Position numbers and translations under genes: made by a program. From Actinacidiphila acidipaludis (GTDB lineage: Bacteria; Actinomycetota; Actinomycetes; Streptomycetales; Streptomycetaceae), in contig NZ_JAINZZ010000063.1 in the NCBI RefSeq assembly GCF_019890725.1, positions 1 to 46,618 of the forward strand: DNA of 46,618 bases, given 5' to 3'. The notes under the pieces are model-generated. The model was not told where the DNA came from. It was given only the letters and a program-made list of their open reading frames with translations, and searched no databases. Shown in pieces: positions 6,310-13,571 of this stretch. Positions within the stretch are counted from its first letter, which is position 1, and the number at the start of each line of letters is the position of its first letter.

Positions 6310-8115
6310 TCAGGAGCCGACCGGCGCCAGCTTGTCGACGATCCCCGGGTTCTGCTTCAACCAGGCGTGCACACCGTCCTGTTCGTGGCCCTGTCCGGCC
6401 TTGTGCACGGCGGCCTCGAGCGAGGTCAGCTGCTTGTCCGTGAGGTGGAAGCCCTTGAGCCAGGCCGCGACCTTGGGCTCCTTGGCGCTGAAGCCCTTGT
6501 GCGCGAGGGTGTGCACACCGTCGCCGCTGCCCCAGGCGTTCAGCGGGTCCTTCAGCTTCTTCAGGCTGTGGGTGTCGTACGCCCAGTGCGGCGACCACAG
6601 CGTCACCACGACCGGCTCCTTCGCCTTGATGGAGCGGTCGAGCTGGGCCAGCATTCCCGCGGTCGAGCCGGCCACGACCTGGTACTGGCCCTTGAGTCCG
6701 TACTTGGCCAGCACCGTGTCGTTGAGCAGCTTCATCTCGCCCGCGCCGGGCTCGATGCCGATGATGCGGCCCTTGAACTCGCCGCTCTTGCCCTTGAGGT
6801 CGGCCAGCGAGTTGACGTCCTTGACGTACGACGGGACGGTCAGCTCCAGGGACGTCGGGCCGTACCAGGAACCGAGGTCCTCCAGGCTGTCGCGGTACTT
6901 CGCCCAGTACGAGGCGTGCGTGGTCGGCAGCCAGGAGTCGGTCTCGAAGTCGATCTTCCCGGTGGACATGCCGGTGTAGAGGGCGCCGACGTCGTACTGC
7001 GTGACCTTCGGGTCGAAGCCGCGCTCCTTGAGGATCTCCTGCCACAGGAAGGTGGTGGCGACGCCCTCGTCCCACGGGATGTAGCCCATGTCGATGGAGC
7101 GGCCCTTGCCCACGTCGTCCTTGGCGGGGACGGTCGCCTCGTTGGTGCCGCTGCCCGCGAAGACGTTCATGCCGCCGGCCACCAGGGCCAGGGCGACCAC
7201 GCCGACCACGGCGAGGGACGCCTGCGGCCGGTAGGCGAGGACCCGCCGGCCGGCGCGCTGCGGCAGCGCGGCGGCGGCCCGGCGGCCGACGGCGGTGACC
7301 CGGCCGCCCAGCGCACCGGTCATCCGGTCCAGGTACATCGCGAGGATGACCACGGACACGCCGCCCTCGAAGCCGAGGCCGATGTCGACCTGGCTGATGG
7401 CGGTGAACACCGACTGGCCGAGGCCGCCGCTGCCGACCATGCCGGCGACGACCACCATCGACAGGCCCAGCATGATGACCTGGTTGACGCCCGCCATGAT
7501 GGTCGGCAGGGCCAGCGGGAGCTGCACCCGCAGCAGCGTCCTGGCCGGCGGTGTGCCGAACGCCTCGGCCGCCTCGACCAGTTCGGCGTCGACCTGGCGG
7601 ATGCCCAGCTCCGTCATACGGACGCCGGGCGCCAGTGCGAAGACGATGCACGCGATGATGCCGGGCACGACGCCGACGCCGAAGAAGAAGATGCCGGGGA
7701 TCAGGTAGACGAACGCCGGCATGGTCTGCATGAGGTCCAGGGCCGGGCGCAGCACGGAGCTCACCGTGCGGTTGCGCGCCGCCCAGACGCCCAGCGGCAG
7801 CGCGACCACCAGCGTCACGACGGTGGCGACCAGCACCAGGGACAGGGTGTCCATGGCCTGGTGCCACTGCTGCACCGAGTCGATGAGCGCGAAGCCGGCG
7901 AAGGCCAGTACGGCCGCCAGCGGCCCGCGCAGCCACAGCGCGAGCACGGCGAGGATCCCGGCGAGCAGCAGCGGCTGCGGGCCGGTGAGCACGGCGTCCA
8001 CGCCGTCGTACATCCCCGACACGATGCTCGAGACGACGTCGAAGAGGCCGCTGAAGTGGTCGCGCAGGAAGGAGACGACGTTGTCGGCCCAGTCTCCGAG
8101 GGGAATCCTAGGCAT
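6310..8115 (-). CDS. Glycine betaine/proline-type ABC transporter permease fused to substrate-binding protein
   Basis: A 601-residue fusion. Residues about 45-290 form a ProW/OpuAB-like inner-membrane permease with several hydrophobic helices and the coupling-loop wording VEAAEAFGTPPARTLLRVQL. A further transmembrane segment at about 300-325 (ASLAVVGVVALALVAGGMN) tethers the external domain. Residues about 340-601 are an OpuAC/ProX-like binding domain that includes MGYIPWDEG, FETDSWLPTTH and VVTLWSPHWAY; the tryptophans there are typical of quaternary-amine cages. It likely imports glycine betaine or a related compatible solute under osmotic stress. Its start overlaps the ATPase stop by 8 nt. 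Tethered permease-binding protein fusions are known in the OpuA-type family. Confidence 0.9.
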   Translation of the reverse strand: MPRIPLGDWADNVVSFLRDHFSGLFDVVSSIVSGMYDGVDAVLTGPQPLLLAGILAVLALWLRGPLAAVLAFAGFALIDSVQQWHQAMDTLSLVLVATVVTLVVALPLGVWAARNRTVSSVLRPALDLMQTMPAFVYLIPGIFFFGVGVVPGIIACIVFALAPGVRMTELGIRQVDAELVEAAEAFGTPPARTLLRVQLPLALPTIMAGVNQVIMLGLSMVVVAGMVGSGGLGQSVFTAISQVDIGLGFEGGVSVVILAMYLDRMTGALGGRVTAVGRRAAAALPQRAGRRVLAYRPQASLAVVGVVALALVAGGMNVFAGSGTNEATVPAKDDVGKGRSIDMGYIPWDEGVATTFLWQEILKERGFDPKVTQYDVGALYTGMSTGKIDFETDSWLPTTHASYWAKYRDSLEDLGSWYGPTSLELTVPSYVKDVNSLADLKGKSGEFKGRIIGIEPGAGEMKLLNDTVLAKYGLKGQYQVVAGSTAGMLAQLDRSIKAKEPVVVTLWSPHWAYDTHSLKKLKDPLNAWGSGDGVHTLAHKGFSAKEPKVAAWLKGFHLTDKQLTSLEAAVHKAGQGHEQDGVHAWLKQNPGIVDKLAPVGS

Positions 8116-8965
8116 GCGCCTTCACCCCCGCGGCGGGACGCCGGTCCGCGAAGGCGGCGCCGCGGTCGACGTCGGCCATGAACGAGGCGACGTAGTCGTC
8201 GGCGGGCCGCAGCAGCAGGTCCTCGACGCTGCCGTTCTGCACGATGCGGCCGTCGCGCATGACGGCGATGCGGTCGCCGATGCGGACGGCCTCGTGCGGG
8301 TCGTGGGTGATGAAGACGATGGTCTTGCGCAGCGTCCGCTGCAGTTCCAGGAGCTGTTCCTGCATCTCGCGCCGGATCAGCGGGTCGAGCGCGCTGAACG
8401 CCTCGTCCATGAGCAGCACGTCGGCGTCGGTGGCCAGGGCGCGGGCGAGTCCGACGCGCTGCTGCATGCCGCCGGACAGCTCGTCGGGCCAGGACTGCTC
8501 CCAGCCCTCCAGACCGGTCAGCCGCAGGGCCTCCTCGGCCCGTTCCTGGCGCTCCGGGCGCGGCACGCCCTGCACCTCGAGGCCGTAGGCGGCGTTGTCG
8601 ACCACGGTCCGGTGCGGGAAGAGCGCGAAGTGCTGGAAGACCATGCTGATGCCGTGGGCCCGCACGTGGCGGAGCTCGGCGGCGTCCAGTGCCGTGAGGT
8701 CGCGTCCCTCGTAGTGCACGCTGCCCGCGGTCGGGGGAAGCAGCCCGTTCAGGGTGCGCAGCAGCGTGGACTTGCCCGAGCCGGACAAGCCCATGACGAC
8801 GAAGATCTCGCCTTCAGCCACCTCGAACGACGCGTCGATCACCGCCGCGGTGTCACCGCTCTCGCGCAGTTCCGTCTTTCCGGCGCCGGCCCTGAGCCGT
8901 TGCACCGCTTCCTCCGGTCGTGGCCCGAACACCTTGTACAGATGCTCGACCTGCAGCCTTGACAC
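8108..8965 (-). CDS. Glycine betaine/proline-type ABC transporter ATP-binding protein
   Basis: A 285-residue ATPase with Walker A GLSGSGKST (about 59-67), a Q-loop in MVFQHFALFPHR, the signature LSGGMQQRVGLARALA, Walker B DVLLMDEAFSALD and the switch histidine in FITHDPHEA. The N-terminal leader (LYKVFGPRPEEA) is typical of ProV/OpuAA proteins. ProV and OpuAA carry tandem CBS domains after residue 280, but this protein ends there, so ionic-strength sensing through CBS is not encoded. The GTG at 8965 was chosen because GAGGT precedes it and the protein then begins in the usual family fashion. It is the first gene of the operon. Confidence 0.9.
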   Translation of the reverse strand: MSRLQVEHLYKVFGPRPEEAVQRLRAGAGKTELRESGDTAAVIDASFEVAEGEIFVVMGLSGSGKSTLLRTLNGLLPPTAGSVHYEGRDLTALDAAELRHVRAHGISMVFQHFALFPHRTVVDNAAYGLEVQGVPRPERQERAEEALRLTGLEGWEQSWPDELSGGMQQRVGLARALATDADVLLMDEAFSALDPLIRREMQEQLLELQRTLRKTIVFITHDPHEAVRIGDRIAVMRDGRIVQNGSVEDLLLRPADDYVASFMADVDRGAAFADRRPAAGVKAHA

Positions 8966-9140
8966 ATACACCTCACGGGTCGCGCGAAGAGCGACCCGCA
9001 TCCCCCGCGGGCGGATCGCTCACTGTCCAGCCGCCGCTGCCCGTGAAATCTCGATGCAAACTACACCGTGTTCCAGATCACATCCGTCCCGTACAACCAA
9101 AGTCGGCACACACGCATCAGGCGGCGGGCGCCGGAGGGCT

Positions 9141-10268
9141 TCAGACGGCCGTCGCGGGCCCGTCCACGCGGATCACCATCGCGGCGATGTCGTCGTCCAG
9201 CGCACCGCGGCTGTAGCGGACGAGCCGGTGGTGGAGGGCGTCCAGGAGGGCGCGGGGCGACGCGGCGTCCTGGGTGCCGGCCCACTCGGCGAGCGGGAAG
9301 AACACGCCCGCCCGGTCGCGGGTCTCGGTGACACCGTCGGTGTACAGCAGCAGCCGGTCACCGGCGGCCAGCGGCAGCGTGTCGACGGTGTACGCGTCGC
9401 CGATCAGCGCGGCCATGGTGATCGGCGGGGAGGCGTCGGTCGGATCCAGGACGCGGACGCCGCCGTCGTGCAGCAGCAGGGGCGGCGGGTGACCGCAGTT
9501 CAGCAGGTCGAGGCTGCGGCTCCCCGGGGGGATCTGGGCGAACACGGCGGTGGCGAAACGTTCCGCGGACGCGGTGGGGTCGTTGCGGGTCTGGCTGTAG
9601 CGGGTCATGCAGCGGTCCAGCCGGCGCGCGATCGCGACGAGGTCGGGCTCCTCGAAGGCCGCATCGCGGAAGGCGTTGGTGATGGCGCCGGCCGTTCCCA
9701 CGGCTGACAGGCCCTTGCCCCGGACGTCACCCATGAGCAGCCGCACCCCGTGGGGTGTGTCGAGAGCCTCGTAGAAGTCGCCGCCGACCCTGGCCTCTTC
9801 TGCGGCCGCCAGGTACAGCGTCTCGATGCCGAGGTCACGCAGGCGGTGCGGCATCGGGCGGAGCACCACGGACTGCGCGGCCATGGCGACCGACCGCACC
9901 TGGCTCAGCGTGCGTTCCCGCTGCAGGCGCACATGGCCGGCGTAGGCGGCCGCGGCGGTGACGGCGAGGATGGCGGCCGCGGTGAACGAGGTGGCGTCGG
10001 GGTTGTAGACGATCTCGATGATCAGCACGACGGCGAGAGCGAGCAGGCCCAGGGCGACGGTCGCGGCCACCGACCACATCGATGCGGCCAGCGCGGGCGC
10101 GGCGGGCAGCAGGCGGCTGACCGCGAAGTCCTTCGGCGTCATGAGCGCCAGCCCGCAGATCACCCCGGCCAGCACCAGCGGCGCCCAGAAGGCGCGCGGC
10201 CGCGGCTGCCGCCCCGTCCGGGGACGGCGGTGCCAGGGCTCGTCCTCGGGGGGATCGTCGCTCGCCAC
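9141..10268 (-). CDS. Membrane-anchored SpoIIE/PP2C-type serine/threonine phosphatase
   Basis: A 375-residue protein. Residues about 27-112 hold three to four hydrophobic segments (AFWAPLVLAGVICGLA, WSVAATVALGLLALAVVLII, and FTAAAILAVTAAAAYAG). A short linker leads to a PP2C/SpoIIE domain at about 150-375 with VGGDFYEAL (metal ligand Asp164), GDVRGKGLSA, NCGHPPPLLL, LLLYTDGVTETRD and DDDIAAMVI. These phosphatases usually dephosphorylate anti-anti-sigma (STAS) proteins. A candidate STAS protein lies 35 kb away at 45782, with no evidence for pairing. The GTG at 10268 has no strong ribosome site; it was chosen because it gives a compact N-terminus and lies clear of the LysE gene. Confidence 0.88.
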   Translation of the reverse strand: MASDDPPEDEPWHRRPRTGRQPRPRAFWAPLVLAGVICGLALMTPKDFAVSRLLPAAPALAASMWSVAATVALGLLALAVVLIIEIVYNPDATSFTAAAILAVTAAAAYAGHVRLQRERTLSQVRSVAMAAQSVVLRPMPHRLRDLGIETLYLAAAEEARVGGDFYEALDTPHGVRLLMGDVRGKGLSAVGTAGAITNAFRDAAFEEPDLVAIARRLDRCMTRYSQTRNDPTASAERFATAVFAQIPPGSRSLDLLNCGHPPPLLLHDGGVRVLDPTDASPPITMAALIGDAYTVDTLPLAAGDRLLLYTDGVTETRDRAGVFFPLAEWAGTQDAASPRALLDALHHRLVRYSRGALDDDIAAMVIRVDGPATAV

Positions 10269-10333
10269 CAGCCGAGCGTAAACCGGATGATCAGAACATT
10301 CCGCCCCAACGGCGCGGCCATACCTCCGTGCTT

Positions 10334-11053
10334 TCAGCCCTCCACGGCCAGCCGCAGGCCCAGCAGCACCAGCACTCCCCCGGAGATCTGCTCCAGCCGG
10401 CGGCGGACCCCGGCCCGGGAGATCAGGGAACGCATCCGCCCCACGAACCAGACGTAGAGCCCGTAGTAGCCGACCTCGAACACCGCCCAGATGGCCGCCA
10501 GGGCGATCATCGCCGGCAGTTCGGGGTCCCCTGCGGGCACGAACTGCGGCAGGAAGGACAGCGCGAAGACGGCGGCCTTCGGGTTCGCCAGGTTCAGCAG
10601 CAGCCCCGAGCGGTAGGCCCGGAAACCGGCGCGCCGCTCCGGAGGCCTCGACCGGGCGGCCTCCGGGAGCGGATCGCCGCCGGCGGCGGCGTTCGCGCTC
10701 ACGTTCGCGTTCTCCGCGGCGGGTGCCGCGTCGCCGTCGGAGTGGCGGGCCGCCCGCGCGGCCCGGAGCGTCTGGACGCCGAAGCCGACGAGGACGACCG
10801 CGCCGACGATCCGCATCGCGTCGTAGGCGGCCTGGGACGCGGCGAGCAGCGCGGTGAGCCCGCAGGCGGCGACGATGCCCCACAGGAAGACCCCGGTCTC
10901 GTTGCCGAGCACGGTGAGGAAGCCCGCGCGGCGGCTGCGCAGCGACTGACGGATGATCAGCATGGTGCTGGGACCGGGCGACGCGGCGATCAGCACGCAG
11001 GCGCCGAGGAAGGCGGGGAGGACCGCGAGGAAGGCGGGGACGGTTGCGGGCAT
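10334..11053 (-). CDS. LysE family translocator (amino-acid exporter-like)
   Basis: A 239-residue integral membrane protein of the LysE/RhtB superfamily. Helix 1 ends in the family signature SPGPSTMLIIRQSL, followed by further hydrophobic helices and LLLNLANPKAAVFALSFLPQF, a second conserved block. A polar Ala/Asn/Arg-rich loop of about 45 residues (roughly 100-145) is longer than in the E. coli members. It probably exports a small amino compound. The ATG at 11053 puts helix 1 close to the N-terminus; an ATG at 11092 would add 13 residues. Neither has a clear ribosome site. It ends 65 bp before the phosphatase gene on the same strand. Confidence 0.85.
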   Translation of the reverse strand: MPATVPAFLAVLPAFLGACVLIAASPGPSTMLIIRQSLRSRRAGFLTVLGNETGVFLWGIVAACGLTALLAASQAAYDAMRIVGAVVLVGFGVQTLRAARAARHSDGDAAPAAENANVSANAAAGGDPLPEAARSRPPERRAGFRAYRSGLLLNLANPKAAVFALSFLPQFVPAGDPELPAMIALAAIWAVFEVGYYGLYVWFVGRMRSLISRAGVRRRLEQISGGVLVLLGLRLAVEG

Positions 11054-11243
11054 GGCGTCATCGTGCGGCCCGGGCGCCGGTCTGTCCATCACGATGTCCC
11101 GCCGGATGCCGGCGCCGGCCGCCGGGGGGCGGCTCGCCCGTCCGGACCGCCGGAAAGAACCGCGGCGGGCCCGGGAGAGGATCTAGGATCCTGCGCGGGC
11201 GGCGACGCCGTGTCGCCGGCCGGGTACCGGGAGGAGTCACGAC

Positions 11244-11678
11244 GTGCGCAGGTCATGGCGGTCGGGTTGCGCGGTGGCGGCGGGAGTGCTGGCGGTGGTG
11301 GCGATGCCGGCGACGGCGCACGCCACTCCGGCCTCGGGGGTGAGCGCGGTCGTCCTCGCCCAGCAGACCGTGGGCGGCAAGGACTACATCCTGCGGGAGA
11401 TCACGCTCCAGCCGGGCGGCAGCACCGGCTGGCACTACCACGACGGAACGCTGTACGCGTACGTCCGCCAGGGCACGCTCACGCACAGCGACCACACCTG
11501 CGCCACCGACGGGACGTACGCGGCGGGAACGGCGTTCGTCGAGCCGAGCGGGCCCGGACGTGTGCACATCGGGCGCAACCTCGGGACGACCCCGGTGGTG
11601 CTGGACGTGCTCTACGTCGACCCCGCGGGCAGCCCCTTGTCGGAGGACGCGCCGAACCCGGGATGCCCGTTCCGGTGA
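11244..11678 (+). CDS. Secreted cupin domain protein
   Basis: A 144-residue protein. A signal peptide of about 28 residues (basic start, hydrophobic core, then ATAHA) is followed by a small cupin beta-barrel. The first motif is GGSTGWHYHDGTLYAYVRQG, with metal-ligand histidines. The second is less regular (PGRVHIGRNLG). The substrate and catalytic activity are unknown; small secreted cupins may bind sugars or act as dioxygenase-like folds. The GTG start follows GGAGGAG by 7 nt. A TAGGAT box at about 11184 may be its -10. It is convergent with the cyclophilin gene. Confidence 0.85.
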   Translation: MRRSWRSGCAVAAGVLAVVAMPATAHATPASGVSAVVLAQQTVGGKDYILREITLQPGGSTGWHYHDGTLYAYVRQGTLTHSDHTCATDGTYAAGTAFVEPSGPGRVHIGRNLGTTPVVLDVLYVDPAGSPLSEDAPNPGCPFR

Positions 11679-11690
11679 CGGCCCCGGACG

Positions 11691-11745
11691 CGGACACGCC
11701 GGCCGTTCCCGCCGCGGTGCGCGGTGGGAGCGGCCGGCGTGTCCG
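11691..11745. terminator. Bidirectional stem-loop terminator
   Basis: A perfect 15-bp inverted repeat (11691-11705 with 11731-11745) with further pairing inside. It lies between the ends of the convergent cupin and cyclophilin genes. Confidence 0.75.
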
Positions 11746-11753
11746 GCAGCGGG

Positions 11754-12248
11754 TCAGGCCGCGACGGTGCCCGACTCGGCGATGACGACCTTGGAGCTGG
11801 TGCGTCCGCTCTGCGAGCCCTTGCTCTCGATGAGGCTGACCAGGTCCTGGCCCTCGACGACCTCGCCGAAGACGACGTGCTTGCCGTCGAGCCACGGCGT
11901 CGCCACGGTGGTGACGAAGAACTGCGAGCCGTTGGTGTTCTTGCCGGCGTTGGCCATGGACAGCAGGAACGGGCGGTCGTGCCTGAGCTGGAAGTTCTCG
12001 TCCGCGAACTTCTCGCCGTAGATGCTCTTGCCGCCCGTGCCGTCGCCACGGGTGAAGTCACCGCCCTGCAGCATGAACTGGGGGATGACACGGTGGAAGG
12101 CCGAGCCGGCGTAGCCGAAGCCGTGCTGGCCGGTCGCCAGCTCACGGAAGTTCTGAGCGGTCTTGGGAACGACGTCGTCGAAGAGCCGGAAGACGATCCG
12201 TCCGGCCGGCGCGCCGTCGATGGTGATGTCGAAGTACACGTTGTCCAT
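11754..12248 (-). CDS. Cyclophilin-type peptidyl-prolyl cis-trans isomerase
   Basis: A 164-residue cytosolic cyclophilin A-like protein. The catalytic block includes AFHRVIPQFMLQGGDFTRGD (catalytic arginine in FHRV, Gln in FMLQGG), then SMANAGKNTNGSQFF and TPWLDGKHVVFG. It catalyses proline cis-trans isomerisation and would be the cyclosporin-binding foldase. The length matches the single-domain family. The ATG at 12248 was chosen because GGGGG lies just upstream and the protein then begins directly with the first strand (MDNVYFDITIDG). Confidence 0.93.
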   Translation of the reverse strand: MDNVYFDITIDGAPAGRIVFRLFDDVVPKTAQNFRELATGQHGFGYAGSAFHRVIPQFMLQGGDFTRGDGTGGKSIYGEKFADENFQLRHDRPFLLSMANAGKNTNGSQFFVTTVATPWLDGKHVVFGEVVEGQDLVSLIESKGSQSGRTSSKVVIAESGTVAA

Positions 12249-12380
12249 GACCCCCATCCTGGCATCCCCTCCCCGTGTGACCGAATCGCGGCGTGCCCGG
12301 GCCGGGCGTTTCGCCGGACTCGGCCGCACACCGGTTATCGCCTGGCCGTGCGCGAGGGGGTTCGGGGATACTCACCGGCC

Positions 12381-13349
12381 ATGAAGGACAGACCCCCGGG
12401 TGTCCGCGACGACGACCTCGTCGCCGCGCTGGCGGACGGATGGGGGCTCACCGCGCGGGCGGTCGCGTACCGGCCGGTGGGCTTCGGCAGCCACCACTGG
12501 ACCGCCGAGGTCGCGGACCCGGGCCGGGGCGGCTCGACGCGCCAACTCTTCGTCACCGTGGACGTGTTGAGCGGCGAGCGCCCGGCCGCCCTGGCACGGC
12601 TCACTGCGGCCCTCGACACCGCGCTGGCGCTGCGCCGGGACGCCGGCCTGGAGTTCGTGGTGGCGCCCGTCCCCGACCGGACCGGGGCGACCGTCCGGCT
12701 CCTGGGCGAGCGGCACACCGTCGCCGTGTTCCCGCTCGTGGACGGCGTGGCCGGGGACTTCGGCCGGCATCGCCGCGAGGACGTGCCCGCCGTGCTGGAC
12801 CTGCTGGTCCGGCTGCACGGGGCGGCCGTCGCGAAGGCGCCGCGGGGGGATCTGGTCCTGCCCGGCAGGAACGACCTCGAGGCCGCCCTGCTGGACGTCG
12901 GCCGGCCCTGGTCCGGTGGCCCCTTCGCGGAACCCGCGAGGGCGCTGCTGACCCGCCGAACCGACCTACTGCGCACGATGCTCGGCGCGTTCGACCGGCT
13001 GGCCGAAGAGGTGCGGGAGGCCTCCGGCACCTGGGTCGTCACCCATGGCGAACCGCATCCCGGCAACGTGATCCGCGGCGCGACGGGCCTGTGCCTCATC
13101 GACTGGGACACCGTCCGGCTGGCCCCGCCGGAGCGGGACCTGTGGATGCTCGACGGCGACGCGGAGTTGCTCGCCCGCTACACCCGCGAAACCGGCCACC
13201 CCGTCTCCCCCACGGCGCTGGCGCTGTACCGCCTGTGGTGGGACCTCGCCGACATCGCGGTCTATGTGGCCGAACTGCGCGGCCCGCACGAGGCGGGCGA
13301 GGACACCACGGCGGCGTGGACGTATCTCCAGGGCCACCTGGCCGGCTGA
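12381..13349 (+). CDS. Aminoglycoside phosphotransferase (APH)-family kinase
   Basis: A 322-residue APH/choline-kinase fold protein. The Brenner-type catalytic motif is HGEPHPGNVI (about 220-229; Glu replaces the usual second Asp) and the metal-binding motif is LIDWDTVRLAPPERDLWML (about 237-255). The second motif recalls spectinomycin phosphotransferases APH(9) and related Streptomyces kinases. Phosphorylation of an aminocyclitol drug or of an unknown small molecule is possible; resistance is unproven. A GATACT box about 8 nt before the ATG suggests a leaderless mRNA. A strong terminator follows the gene. Confidence 0.85.
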   Translation: MKDRPPGVRDDDLVAALADGWGLTARAVAYRPVGFGSHHWTAEVADPGRGGSTRQLFVTVDVLSGERPAALARLTAALDTALALRRDAGLEFVVAPVPDRTGATVRLLGERHTVAVFPLVDGVAGDFGRHRREDVPAVLDLLVRLHGAAVAKAPRGDLVLPGRNDLEAALLDVGRPWSGGPFAEPARALLTRRTDLLRTMLGAFDRLAEEVREASGTWVVTHGEPHPGNVIRGATGLCLIDWDTVRLAPPERDLWMLDGDAELLARYTRETGHPVSPTALALYRLWWDLADIAVYVAELRGPHEAGEDTTAAWTYLQGHLAG

Positions 13350-13470
13350 CCCCGGCGGCCGTCAGCGGTCCCGCCCATGGAGGCGGGCGAGGCGGGCCGC
13401 CTGGGCTTTCGTCCGCCGACGGGCGCCCTCCGCGCGCCGTCGCGCCACCCCGCACCACCCCATGCCCCTT

Positions 13471-13502
13471 GCGCCGCCCGGCCGTCGCCGGCCGGGCGGC
13501 GC
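13471..13502 (+). terminator. Stem-loop terminator after APH-like gene
   Basis: A perfect 13-bp inverted repeat (13471-13483 with 13490-13502) with a 6-nt loop, about 120 bp past the stop codon. Confidence 0.65.
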
Positions 13503-13571
13503 ACAGCAGAAGCGTCACATCGTGATAGCCCGTACGGTGAAAGGTGAGGAGGGTCTCAGCCTGGAGGCGCG

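Noticed and set aside
5485..8181. Very long open reading frame (898 codons) on the plus strand
   Set aside because: It lies antisense to the Asp23 and ABC transporter genes, has no family motif, and its composition is that expected opposite a GC-rich coding strand.
2626..13349. Nucleotidyltransferase (2626) and APH-like kinase (12381) as proven resistance genes
   Set aside because: Both families include members with no drug substrate, and sequence alone cannot assign a drug.
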